From positions 558,001-622,000 of the forward strand of contig MCFL01000002.1 of the NCBI GenBank assembly GCA_002102555.1: a stretch of 64,000 bases of DNA, in the 5' to 3' direction. Origin of the DNA: Catenaria anguillulae PL171. Taxonomy: Eukaryota > Blastocladiomycota > Blastocladiomycetes > Blastocladiales > Catenariaceae. A model generated the notes under the pieces. The model was not told the origin of the DNA. It ran no database searches and saw only the letters and a list, made by a program, of their open reading frames with translations. This document shows, one piece after another, positions 21,896-32,704 of this stretch (position 1 is its first letter; every line of letters begins with the position of its first letter). Made by a program: the position numbers and the translations under genes.

Positions 21896-24367
21896 ATGCC
21901 CGACGCAGCACCCGCAGCAGCCCAGGCCGGCGGCGGCTCGTCCTTCTTCTCCAACGCCCTGCGCGTGGTCCTGTGGGCCTACGTCGGCGCATCTGTCCTG
22001 AAAAGTACGATACGCCTACCAGGCTTACGGTTTCGGTACCGGCTGAGCATGGAACTGACCCCTGTCTCCCACCGTCCTCACAGTGTTCACCGGCGGTAAC
22101 AAAGCTGCCCCTCAACCACCGGCCCAGGCCGTCGATGCTGACGGCAACCCCTTGCCTCCGTCCGAAGTCCCGGCGGCCGCACCTGGAACGGGCGTGGCCC
22201 AACCCACTCAGGCCGCTGATGGCGGCGCTCTTTCGGGTATCCTCGAATCCTTGACACGCAAGGCAAAGTACCAATCACCGCATCCGCACTACAACTTGTG
22301 GCGAGTTGACCAGGCTTTGGACTTTTACGTCTACCTGTCGACGCAAAGCAACTTCACCCCGTCCGCATCCGACGAGCCATTCTTCAAGGCCACCAACTCG
22401 AGTACGGCGAGCCTGACGTCTACGTTGAACACTCTGCCAACATTACGCTGCCCGATTCCGTCCGCAACAATGGCACCTACTTTGCTCACGTCTTTGTCAC
22501 GGCCAACGGCGTGTCTCCCAACCCGCAATCCGAGTCGTACCGCGCCAACGACGTGGTTACTCGCCCGTTGCGCTCACGCAGTACCGCCCCAAGCGCCGCG
22601 CGCAAAAGCAGGCCAAGAAGTTGCTTTCTGCTGGCGAAACCGACGCCGGTAAGGGACAGGAGCAACAGGAGGAGGAGGATGTGTCGATTGTGGATGTGAT
22701 TACGGGCAAGGCCAAGCGCGAAATTGTCAACTACTGGTCGGGCAACTTGACGGTCAATGTTGTGCCAACTGAGGGACAAATTGTGCCCGATCGGACTCCG
22801 CCCTTTGTCACGGATTGGATTGACTGGTTGCCGGAGCACGAGCTGTTTAACCGAGAGGGAGAGCTGGTTGGCTTTGGTCACAAGGCCCCTGTTTGGATTG
22901 TACGTCTCCGTTTCGATTGCGGGCTCCAGCCGTGATTTGGTTGCCTAACATTGTGCACACAGAACGATTTCTGGATTTTGGATGAAGACTTGCTCCTCAT
23001 CAACTCCACCACCACCGTCGTCCCGCTTCACATCAAGTATTACCCGGTCAGCATGTTTAAGCTCAACTTGCTCTGTCGATGGAGCAATCGTTCAACACTC
23101 AGGCCAAGCTCATGACTGCCGGTGCAGATGTGGGCGGATCCGGCTTGGATGAAATCAAGCGCATGCTGCGTGACACCAACCCTTGGTACCTGGTCCGTCT
23201 CTTTCCATTGTTTCACCAGCCGGTGTGTCGTCGTTTGTGCTCATCTTGTTTCGTTGTGTCAACAGGCTCTCACGATGCTCGTATCGGTTTTGCACTCGCT
23301 TTTCGAGTTTCTTGCTTTCAAGAACGACATTGCGTACGTACCCCATTCTGCCTTTCCTTCCTTTGCCTTTGCACACATCTCCCGTACTCACATGCGTTGT
23401 CCACAGCCACTGGAAGAAGCGCAAGAGCGTCAAGGGCATCTCTGTGCGCTCCATGCTCATCAACCTCGGCATCCAAGTCATTGTGTTCCTGTACCTTCTC
23501 GACAACAGTACCAACACATCCATGGTGATTTTGCTCTCCAACGGCGTCGGGCTGGCCATCGAGTTTTGGAAGGTGACGCGCGCGACTAAATTCCACATTG
23601 ATTACACCAACCGCATGTACGGAATTGTGCCGCGCATCTCGCTCGGCGACAAAAAGTCGTACACAAAGTCGCGCACAAAGGAGTTTGATGACGAGGCGTT
23701 CAAGTACATGCAGTACCTCATGTACCCGCTGTTGGCGGCGTATGCCGTGTACTCGCTTGTGTACAATGAACACAAGTCGTGGTACTCGTTTGTCTTGAAC
23801 ACGCTTGTGGGCGCCGTGTACACGTTTGGGTTCTTGCAGTCGTTGCCACAGTTGTTTATCAACTACCGGTACGTTGTGGCTTTACTTGCCTTGGTGGAAT
23901 ATGGCAGTTCCTGACTCGTCTTTTGCGCTGTCCTTGACGTTTTCTAGCCTCAAGTCGGTCGCACACATGAACGGGCGCACAATGACCTACAAGTTCCTCA
24001 CCACCATTGGTACGCTTCTTTCTTCGTGCCGCTCGATTCATTGCCACTGACGGCTTGTCATCTGTTTGCAATCACAGTCGACGACCTGTTTGCCTTTGCC
24101 GTGAAAATGCCGACTCTGCAACGCATTGCCGTGTTCCGCGACGACGTTGTGTTTGTCATCTTCTTGATTCAGCGCTACCTGTACCGTGTGGACCACACGC
24201 GTGTCAACGAGTACGGTCAGGGTGGCGACGGCGCCCAACAAACCGACGAGGAGGAGGATGAAGATGAGCGCGAAAGTAGCGACGAAAGAGAGGCCGACAA
24301 GAAGGGCAAGGATGGCGAGGAGAAGCAGGCACCGCAGCCGACGCTGAAGGAAAAGAAGGTGCAGTAA
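21896..24367 (+). CDS. CLPTM1 family multi-pass membrane protein
   Basis: Homologue of cleft lip and palate transmembrane protein 1, an ER/Golgi/plasma-membrane protein that in animals controls receptor trafficking; CLPTM1L acts as a lipid scramblase in GPI synthesis. ATG 21896; first intron 22005-22083 in phase. Diagnostic segments: HPHYNLWRVDQALDFYVYLS, the lumenal domain around EPDVYVEHSANITLPDS, KREIVNYWSGNLTVNVVP, LKRML-like IKRMLRDTNPWYL, VLHSLFEFLAFKNDIA, SVRSMLINLGIQ, GLAIEFWKVTRATKF, LPQLFINYRLKSVAHMNGR, FAVKMPTLQRIAVFRDDVVF and YRVDHTRVNEYG. At least five further introns have GT-AG ends, including those with donors at 22899, 23190, 23334, 23869 and 24010 (approximate). One-base corrections are needed near 22393, 22567 and 23072. 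The C-terminal tail is charged (DEEEDEDERESSDE) and ends at TAA 24365-24367. Confidence 0.93.
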
Positions 24368-24739
24368 GTCGAGTTGTTGACTGGTGTGGCGATGAAGTAG
24401 TCTTTTGTTGATGCAGCTAAATGTTTACATGATGTACAAGACTCTCTAAACGATGCCATAGAACAAACGTTTTTCATTTTGCAGTACATATGCCATTCTG
24501 AAATGACAGAATGAGAGTTGCATGTCATTCAATGGAGTATTTACCGAGTGTATTGACAGTCACAAATAGAACAAAGAGGTATTGATAGATGTACAAGGGG
24601 ATATACTGCCGCAGCCAGACGCAAGGCTGCTCACATCCATTTAATCGACTCCCCCGAGTCAACCATCGAGAGCGGAGGACGAATTCGGCTTCTCCGACCG
24701 TCGACCCCGACAGACTCTTTGATGGCAAAGCCCACTCTC

Positions 24740-27398
24740 AACCAAAACCCCCCACAAGCACCGCGGGCACCACGACCTTTCCCAACCACGTGTCCGACCC
24801 TCCCAACCTACCACACGCCACCCATGGGCCCAGCACTATCACCTCGACCGCCTCGCCCAACGCCCCACATACAACCACCACCCTCAACACCCTTGCCACC
24901 ACGCCGCCCGGGACACTGGCGCGCGGTCGCCCACCACGGTCGCAACCAGCCCACGCACAATCAGCATGGCAAGCACACTGCTTGCACAAAACAAACTCGC
25001 CGCGTAACACGTGCCGAGCCCAAGGGAACACGGCTGCACTGGCAAGTCCGCCCAAAGCGCCACAAGTGCACATCCCGCACACGTCCTGGCCATCCACCCA
25101 CGCCGATACGCAAATCGCACGGGAATGTGTGCAAGTGCAGCAAGGGCATTGGCGTGTGCCGCGAGCAGCTTTGTGCGCGATCGGTGCATGTCGCGAACAC
25201 GGCGTGCGGAGCGCGAGTCCAAGGGCATAGCGACGACGACGACAGCGACGCCGTTGGCAGCGTGTCGGGCGACGACACGGTGCGTCTGCGTGCAGAGGAG
25301 GCAGGCGAGAGCGGGGACGACGCGGATGGATTGGTGGCAGAGAGCGGCGTGATGGGCCGGAGAATGTGGTCGGTGAGATCGGCCGACGCCGTGCGCGAGA
25401 TGGGCGAGGTGGGGATTTCCATGGGTGGGCGCGGAAGAGATAGCGACGAGGAGGTGGCGATAGTGGGCGAGAGCGCTTGGATGGCCGCGAGTTCGGCGGC
25501 ATCCGTGTCGTTGGCCGGCCCGAGCAGCTTGATGCTTTGATGACTCGGTCGAAATGATGAGTTTGGGCAGCCTTGGCTTTGTTCCCGCACCATTCCCTGG
25601 GTGACCTGCCCCTTCTTGCGCCCTTGTTGGCAACAGATCACTGACCATTTCCTCAGCGCCAAGACACTGCTCGTCGCCAACCCCAACTCCTGAATCTGGC
25701 TCACTCACTGGCCTCTCCCTCTTGTCCTCCTCCGCACGCTCCCTAAGGACACGCCCAATCCCAACCTCGCTCTCTGCGGCCATGATCCGTACGTCCACCA
25801 CACTGATTGCTGCCTCGAGCCGCTCGCATTCTGCCTTGGCTGCATCCACGGCAGCATGAAACGCTGCATCGGGATTCGCGAGCGTCGCGACTACTGGGCG
25901 TAGTCCGAGCTTGACTCCGAGCGGGGCGAGCGTAATGAGGGCGTAGCCGATGAGGAGGATTTGGGTGACGGACGCAAAGAGCGAATAGGGAACCAGGGTG
26001 AAGAACACCAGGGTCAGTGCATAGATGGGAACCAGCGTTCCGAGTGTTTCTGAAAGTCGAGATCGAGTTATGGATGTCGGACGAGTAGGTGGAGGCCGCG
26101 GCATCGGTGGCGGGTTGACAGGATTTTGGTCTATTGAGCGGTTGAGCTTGGCAGGTGTTGACGGAGCGGGCGAGGCCGAGGCGGCGTAGACGAGCAGGGG
26201 CAGTGACGTATCGCTGGCGCACTCCTGCTGACAACTGGCGGACACTGCTGGTCTCGGGTTCCACTCTACCGCTCGCGTCCAAGCGCGCGGCCCACACTGA
26301 CGCAGGTCCACTCAACGTTCCACTGCCACCCAGACCAGCGCCAGCCGCGTGCGCAGCCCATACACGTCCACTCAGCGCCTCGGCATCAAAGTATGCCAGC
26401 GGGAGAAGACACCACGTTGCCAACCAAGTGAGCGAATGCACCGCCCATTGCAAATCGGCATGCAGGTCGCCGCCCTTTCGAAACCGAAACGTCATGCTGA
26501 TGCACACAAGAAAGGGCGCAGCGATTGCAACAGCGAGCGAGAACACGAGCAAGGAGTAAGGCAGAGAGACGCGAAATGGTAAACCGAGAACTGGATCGTC
26601 GAGCGGAGCGTTGGACGACAAGTGCGGGATGGCAAGTTGAAATCGGTGCAGAAAGGAAGATGATGGTGGCGGCTGTGGTTGAGGGACAAGTTGTTGAGGT
26701 TCAGATGGTGGCTTGGCTGCGGGAATCGCGCCGTATCGAGCCCGGCGACGGCGGACGAGGTTCGATAGCCATCGCAAGGCGACCAATGCGGATGAGGTGG
26801 CTGCAGGCGGTGCGCACGCAGCGCTGGCTGATGTTGGTGACACATCCTTGGATGACAATACAGTTGGAAGACCCGAGAGCGGTTTGTGTATGAAAGTCTC
26901 GGCTGAACATAGTCGGCTCTTTTGCACCGACAATGGTGGTGGGGCTTCCAATAGAATGGATTCCGCTCTTGTACTCGCCAATGGTGCTTCTGTTCCGCTT
27001 GTGCTCGAAGGCTTGGGCGTGGATCGAATGCTCATACCACTGAAACTGGCGGAACTTGAACTGGCATCGGAAACAAGCGGTATTGGGAGAAGCGGCTGCT
27101 TCCCGGCAAATTGTGGAATGCGCGGGCGAAGGGCAAAGTGGGCAACGGGAATCGCCAGTGCAACGATGACCAGCACAAGCACGGCATGGCGTAACGCAGC
27201 ATAGAACGATTCGTGCTCGTGTGCATGGTGCGGCTCGATGAGGATCATGGGAGTCATGGGTGTGGTGCTGGCCGAGGGGTCAAGTGGTCGGATATGATTT
27301 GCTGTGGCGGCATCTTGGCTCGCTTGGGCCAGTCCCGCATTTAGCGTGACGGCTGCCATAAGAATGGCCAAAACACAGCCAGTATATCTCGACAACAT
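24740..27398 (-). CDS. Unknown polytopic membrane protein with signal peptide
   Basis: Reading leftward from ATG 27398 there is a signal peptide (MLSRYTGCVLAILMAAV), a lumenal segment, a span near AVLVLVIVALAIPVAHFAL, a long Ser/Pro-rich loop, then spans around SLLVFSLAVAIAAPFLVC, SLTWLATWCLLPLAYF, and, after a frame change near 26150, YALTLVFFTLVPYSLFASV and ILLIGYALITLAPLG. An amphipathic region follows (AAVDAAKAECERLEAAISVVD). Left of about 25550 the frame is ambiguous: the frame ending at 24884 holds a possible last span (CYAASLFCASSVLAMLIVRG), while another carries a Ser/Pro-rich sequence. I set the left boundary only by loss of coding character. General shape resembles LMBR1-type multi-span proteins, but no motif secures this. 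Plus-strand ORFs over 24590-25540 look like antisense shadows. Confidence 0.4.
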
Positions 27399-27744
27399 GC
27401 TCGTTCGGGCACTCAATCGGATCGCTGCTGGTTGCGGATGACTTGGACGCCACCACAGCCACCTACCAAGGCGCCCGGCAGATGGTGCGATCGGGTCAGC
27501 ACAAGATTTGCCACCCAGAGCATCCCAACTTGAATGCTTGGGACGTTGGTTTGCCATGGGTGCGAGTGCGACGGACGTCGAAGCTTGGTTCATGGCCATA
27601 GTTGGCATGTACTTGGCACGTTCGCTCGGTTGTTGTTGGCAGGCAGGTTTTCCACTTGCGAACCACTCATCACTCATATCGCAGCCCAACTATACAGGGA
27701 AAGAGATTGTATAATGTTCGTTCAAGTATTCTGTACATCATGTG
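27399..27744. other. Intergenic region
   Basis: About 350 bases between two minus-strand genes: promoter side of the polytopic membrane protein and 3' side of the SPRY gene. No gene or clear element seen. Confidence 0.4.
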
Positions 27745-28995
27745 TCAGGCCTCATAAGCAGGCAATACATCAATGGCGTATCCAACAAACTCGACCCTGT
27801 CCGTGACCCGTAGCCCAGCGTTGCTCTCCTGGCGCTCCACATCCAACTCCCCCTCCATCCCACAAAAACGGCCGCGTGCCAAAGTTGTATTCGACCGTGC
27901 AAGGTCCCGTCGCACCCACCGTGGGAAACACGGCCTCGCTCCCCACGGGCAACTCGACCGCTATCGGTAACCGGTCGCCATTCAAGGTGAAAAACACACA
28001 CCGCGTCACGGTATCGATCCCAACGCCAACCACGTCGCCCGCACCATACGTGTCACCATACTGGTATCCACTGCTCGAGTTGGCGCCCAAAAACAGCTGG
28101 CCCATGTGCGAATGGTAGCCGACTGACCATTTTGACCACCCGGGCAGGCGAAACGGAGGGAATGGCCCGTGCGCAAGGCCAACGGCGACAATGGGTTGAT
28201 CAAGGGCCGCTGCGGCAAGGTCATTGTTGTCGGGTTTGGCAGGCGTCTTGTCCACAACGACGCCAAGTGCCTTGATGCGCACTTCAAAGTACAAGTTGCT
28301 CGCAACACGCAGCGACGGGTGTGCGGCTTCCATATTGTCCCTGTGCTGGCCATCGGGCTCGATATCCGATCCATCGTCGTCGTTGAGAAGCGGTGGAATG
28401 GGCACGGGCAGGCGCGTTTGGACCGACAATGCGCGCGGCCGTGCGGTCGACTGGATGCGTTTGGGTGCACCCATCTGGTTGTCGGCAAACAAGGTGACCG
28501 ATTTGAAGTCAGGGTCGCAAGCGACCAGTGGCGAGAGCAGCAAGTGAAGTTCGGGGAACGCAAAGCCCGGGTCAAGAAATGTCCACTGCTCTGGCGAACT
28601 TTGCATGAGCGCAAGCGTGACTGAATCGGTCGGAAACGCGAGCGGCGGGTGCTGCGACGTAAAAAGACTTGTGCCTTGGCTGTTTGCAAACGGGAATCGC
28701 GAATAAACGGCAATACGGCCATCTGGCCAGGCGCCGCTGCGGATGCAACTGCTGCGGGCATGTCGTCCGGCCCAAGTGAGAGCGAACGTGAGGTCGGATT
28801 CCGCGCCAAGGTGGACACGGGTACAGTGACAATCTCGATGCCGTCGTCGTCAGCTTCCGGGTCGCCGTGGCGTCCAGCGCGTGGGCGTTGCATGGTTGGA
28901 GCTTGATGTTCTAGCGGTGCCGTGTGTATGCGGCGCCAGGAGAGGCGCAGGGCGACAAAGCACAGAATAATCAAGAGCAGAAAGAGGCCGAGCAT
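27745..28995 (-). CDS. SSH4-like protein: membrane anchor plus SPRY domain
   Basis: ATG 28995 begins directly with a transmembrane helix (MLGLFLLLIILCFVALRLSW), followed by a cytoplasmic linker and, from about 28600 leftward, a B30.2/SPRY domain (SKWSVGYHSHMGQLFLG, GDVVGVGIDTVTRCVFFTLNG, PTVGATGPCTVEYNFGTRPF). This order, one N-terminal span then SPRY, is that of Ssh4/Ear1, which in yeast recruit the ubiquitin ligase Rsp5 to cargo for vacuolar sorting; I do not see a clear PPxY motif. The frame changes by one base near 28650 and near 27855; the second change restores an ending (EFVGYAIDVLPAYEA, TGA at 27745-27747) that matches the paralogue at 31.5 kb. The same frame is open upstream to 29145 without an ATG, so an extra 5' exon is possible. 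Confidence 0.7.
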
Positions 28996-29700
28996 GACGG
29001 ACCCAATCTCGGGTGCATGGCTGCCAGCAGGCTCGGGCTGTGAGCTGGCAGGGTGGTCATGGTGGCGGTGGTTGCGAGAGGCGTGGTTGGACGCGGCGTA
29101 CTGCACCGTGCAGCGTGCAGGTGTGAGGGATGGCGACAGATTCACGGAGGGACGGTGCTCGCATTATGAGCGGTGCATGGTCGCTTTGACGGCAAGCGTA
29201 GTGTCGGCGGCATGCACCAGACGCAGGGAGACCGCCGAGCGTCGTCTCAAGTTCGATTTGGAACGTTATTGCTCAAGAGCCAACCGCAGTGCCAAACGCA
29301 CATGATCACGAGATTCACGACAGGGAGGCCGAGGCCGCCGATCAATCGCGATCACTGGCAGGAACAGCCAAAAGCTTCAAGTTGAAGGAAGGTGCGCTAC
29401 AGCTCGCAGTTCTCGCGGTTGTGGTTGTGGAAGACAGCAGGCCAGTGGTCACGCCGTGGTTCCCACGCATGCTGGACGGACGGACGGATCCTGCGCACCT
29501 AAAATTCTTTACAAGCTCGCCCTCCTCTCATACTCCCCAACGACCGTGCTGCGACAATCCAATCGCGCGCATCACAATCAAGACCAAGGATTAAGTATTT
29601 GTCTTGCCCGAATCGCCGCATCATTGTCTCCTCGTTCTGTCGCAAGTTGAAGTTGGCATCCCAAAGCGTACCGAGTCCCCGTCAACACAAGCAATCCATC
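28996..29700. other. Divergent intergenic region
   Basis: Shared upstream region of the SSH4-like gene (-) and the Gly-rich secreted-protein gene (+). The left 150 bases may hold additional N-terminal coding sequence of the SPRY gene. No other gene seen. Confidence 0.4.
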
Positions 29701-30971
29701 ATGGCCAAGCTCACGGCCCACCTCGTCGCCTCTCGGTCCTGGCCCTTGCCGCCATCAACACACATTCGGTCACTGCTGCCCGCGGCGGCGGCGGACCGCG
29801 GCCCGGCGGCGGCCGCGCCCCTTCGCGTGCACCCGCGCGCTCATCGGCGGCGGCCGCAGCAGCGCGTCGCGCTCCTCTTCCGGCGGTGGATACGGCGGTG
29901 CGCGCAAGCCCGCTGCGGGTGCAAAGCCTGCCGCCGCCGCGCGTGGCGGAAAACCCGCTGCCGGGCGGCCGTGGGGTGGGCCCGTGGGCGGCCAGCACGT
30001 GGCGGCTTGGGCGGGAAAGCTGGCGGTGGCAAGCCTTCGGGTCGAGGCGGGGCTGCGAAAGGTGGAGCCGCTGGGAAACGCGGAGGCGGCAGGGCTGGTG
30101 CCGGCAAGGGTGGCCGTGGCGGGAAAAAGGGTGCCGGTGGGGCTGGCGGTGGCGGTGGCGGTGGCGGCGGTGACGAGGGCGGTGAAGCCGGTGGCGACGC
30201 CGGCGGTGCTGGTGGTGGCGAAGAAGGCGGTGCCGCTGCTCCTCAAGATAATGCCGGAAACGAAGCAGGTGGCCAAGGTCCCCAGCCGCTGCACCACCGC
30301 CGGGTCACAACAAGCGCGTTTGGCGGTGCCCAAGCTCAAGCCGGTTTTGGTGGTTCTCAGGGTGCTCCTAATCCTGCTTTCGGCGGAGCTGCCCCCGGCG
30401 CATTCGGTGGTGCGGCTGCTCCCAACAACCCGTACGCCCCCCAAGGTGCTCCCAACGCGTTTGGCGCGAGTGGATTTGCCGGCGGACAGCAAGTCGGCGG
30501 TGCATTCGGTGCTCCCGCTCAAGGCGGCTTTGGTGGCGGTGCATCTCCATTTGCCGCACCCGGTTTTGGTGGCCAACAACAGAACCTGCCATGCCCGTGC
30601 GCCGTCAATGGTCCTCCGCCGCAACTCATGTCTTGCGTGCCTGCTGGAAACGTCCAACAGCAACAGCAACGCCAGCAATTTGGCCCGCAGCGCAGGTCGC
30701 GTTCCCGCTACACGCGTGGCGGCCCACGCCCGATTCGCGTGATTACCATGCGCGCGCCAGCTCGGTTTGCGCGCAGGAGGTACGATGACGACGAGGACGA
30801 CCGTCGTGGATCGCGTGGTCGTGGTGGCCGTGGCCGCGGACGGTCGGCACAATCTCCCGCGCCCGCGCCGCTGCACCCACGCCAGCTCCTGCGCAGCAAG
30901 GTCCGTTGGCGCCCAATGTCATGAACTTGATTCAGCAGATTCAACGTGGCGGGATTCCGGGATTGTCGTAA
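29701..30971 (+). CDS. Secreted Gly/Ala/Gln-rich low-complexity protein (paralogue A)
   Basis: ATG 29701 opens a hydrophobic leader (MAKLTAHLVA then, after a one-base correction near 29735, SVLALAAINTHSVTAARGGG), so the protein is probably secreted or wall-bound. It continues as Gly/Arg/Lys/Ala-rich sequence (AGKGGRGGKKGAGG, then an acidic GDEGGEAGG stretch) and Ala-Phe-Gly repeats (GAFGGAAAPNNPYAPQGAPN, SPFAAPGFGGQQQ), a short Cys motif (PCPCAVNGPPPQ), an Arg-rich block (RSRSRYTRGGPRPIRVITMR, RRYDDDEDDRRGSRGRGG) and a C-terminus NLIQQIQRGGIPGLS (TAA 30969-30971). Several frame changes are needed in the repetitive half. Layout matches the gene at 36-38 kb: leader, Gly/Pro/Gln repeats, CPC motif, then R-x-PIR/RGRG block. 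No known family recognised. Confidence 0.55.
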
Positions 30972-31525
30972 ACGTCTATGATGAGTGTGTCTTGTCTTGG
31001 TCCTTGAGCACCCAAGGCCTCAAGTTTGCTTGAACAGTTGGTCGATTCCCACGACCTGATGGATGGACGATGGATTCGTCTGCTTGTTTTGTCATTGTTC
31101 TTTTGTTCTCGCCCTTTCTTTTTTGAAGCTATTGGACGACGAGTGGTCTCTCTTTCTCTCCCCTTCTTGTGCTTGTGCCAACGCATCAGTCTATCCTGAT
31201 CTGCCCACAACGTATCGCATCTAAGCTACCTGAATAACCTATTTGCGTTTATCTCCCACTGGCCCACTGCCAGATTGTTTAGCAAGTACAATCATGTACA
31301 TGCTTGACTCGGTAGGGTAAGAAGCAGCCGGTACACCCAGGATGCTGGGCTTCCGCCAGTGGGTTGCTGAACGAATCTGGCCTTGTCTGCCTGTCTGTCT
31401 GTCCCGGCATTTGACCTTGTCGCGATCGTGTGACCCTGCGCTCGTAAACGAACACGACACGAAACAGCAGCGCGAAACAAGACGCGCTCACCTTTCTTTC
31501 GCAAAACCCAGCGCGTCCGCTTCCC
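30972..31525. other. Intergenic region
   Basis: About 550 bases between the Gly-rich gene and the second SPRY gene, partly T/C-rich with a (CTGTCTGT) stretch at 31388-31402. No gene seen. Confidence 0.45.
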
Positions 31526-32292
31526 ATGAGCCCGGCGACCATCCGCGCTATGCAACAGTCGCCCGCCGAGGCCGAGTGGTACTTTGTTAACCCAACCTAC
31601 TCGCTCTCCTCCGAGTACCAGTCGCTACTCTCGCCGCACATGTCGTTTGATCCCGACCGTACATCGTTTACGCTGTTTGCCGACCCGACCCAGGGTCCAT
31701 CCCATCGGCCGCGCCCATACTCGCTGAGCGCCCAAACACGTCTGCCACTGCCCATGCCACCCGTGGACGCCCAATCGTCCGACTCCAACTACGCCGGAAT
31801 TCGCGTTCCCGCAACACTCTACTGCGAGCTGCTCATCGTTGACACGGCAAGCACAAACGTGTCCATCTCCATTGGCCTCGCGCGCGGACCCTATCCCGTT
31901 TTTCAACTCCCCGGCAGTCTCAAGTGGTCGGTCGCGTACAATTCGCGCTCCGGTGCGCTGCACATGGGCACCAGTTTGGGATCCGCCAACGAGTCCACGT
32001 ACGGGCCAGCGTTTGGCAAGGGCGATGTGGTCGGGATTGGCGTCAATACGATTGCGAGGTGTGTGTTTTTCACGTTGAATGGAGAGCAATTGCCGTTGGC
32101 GGTCGAGTTGCCCCTCGGAACCGAGGCCGTGTATCCGACAGTGGGCGCCACAGGCCAATGTATACATTAGAGTATAACTTTGGGACGCGTGGGTTTCGGT
32201 GGGGTGGCGGTGAGGATGCACGAGCCGGGCAAGGGCAAAAGCGGGAGTTTGTTGGGTTTGTTATGGATGTGTTGCCCGTGTATTCAGGTTGA
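31526..32292 (+). CDS. SPRY-domain protein without membrane anchor (paralogue of the SSH4-like gene)
   Basis: Aligns along its length with the SPRY gene at 27.7-29.0 kb: both have an MQ-S-P start region, an LSPxxxxDPDxxSxTLFAD segment, S-x-QTRLP-x-P-x-PP, LKWSVAYNSRSGALHMG, GDVVGIGVNTIARCVFFTLNG and PTVGATGQC. After GATGQC a net shift at about 32158-32163 (two extra bases, 'at', compared with the paralogue) is needed to continue as TLEYNFGTRGFRW and end EFVGFVMDVLPVYSG (TGA 32290-32292); read straight, the frame stops at 32170. ATG 31526 or 31550 could start the protein. No hydrophobic segment precedes the SPRY domain, so this copy is predicted to be soluble, unlike its neighbour. The function of a lone SPRY domain is protein binding. 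Confidence 0.72.
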
Positions 32293-32704
32293 GTGATTGC
32301 ATGTCCTTTTTTGGATTCTTGATTCGTTTTTATTGATGATAGATATACTATTTCGATGGCCTTGAGTGTGGGATGGGAGTTTTGACATGATGTCGAGTCG
32401 GTGCCAAAATCACGACCCCATGTTGGGAATCGGTTGGGATTCGCACGCAGTGCAAAGATTGAGACATGCTTTCTTTTCTGCTCTGCTTACAGTATTGTTA
32501 TTGCGCATATCATCTCTTTTTTGTGTCTTTGAATCTTGCTGCTCGCGAATGCGTCTCACAGCTCACAGGACACGGACGCTGAGACGAGATGCGCTGCAAA
32601 TACCGACAAGGGCCGTTGTCTCGCAGTTGCAGGCAATTCAAAGTGCCAGCCGCAGAAAGTACATACAACCAACAGGCGATTTGGGTTCTATAATCCTGGA
32701 TCAA
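32293..32704. other. Convergent intergenic region
   Basis: Between the 3' ends of the soluble SPRY gene (+) and the single-pass membrane protein gene (-). AT-richer than the flanks. No gene seen. Confidence 0.45.

Noticed and set aside
29770-30876. 368-codon minus-strand ORF over the Gly-rich gene
   Set aside because: GC-rich repeats leave several frames open; the plus strand has leader, repeats, CPC motif and a matching paralogue.
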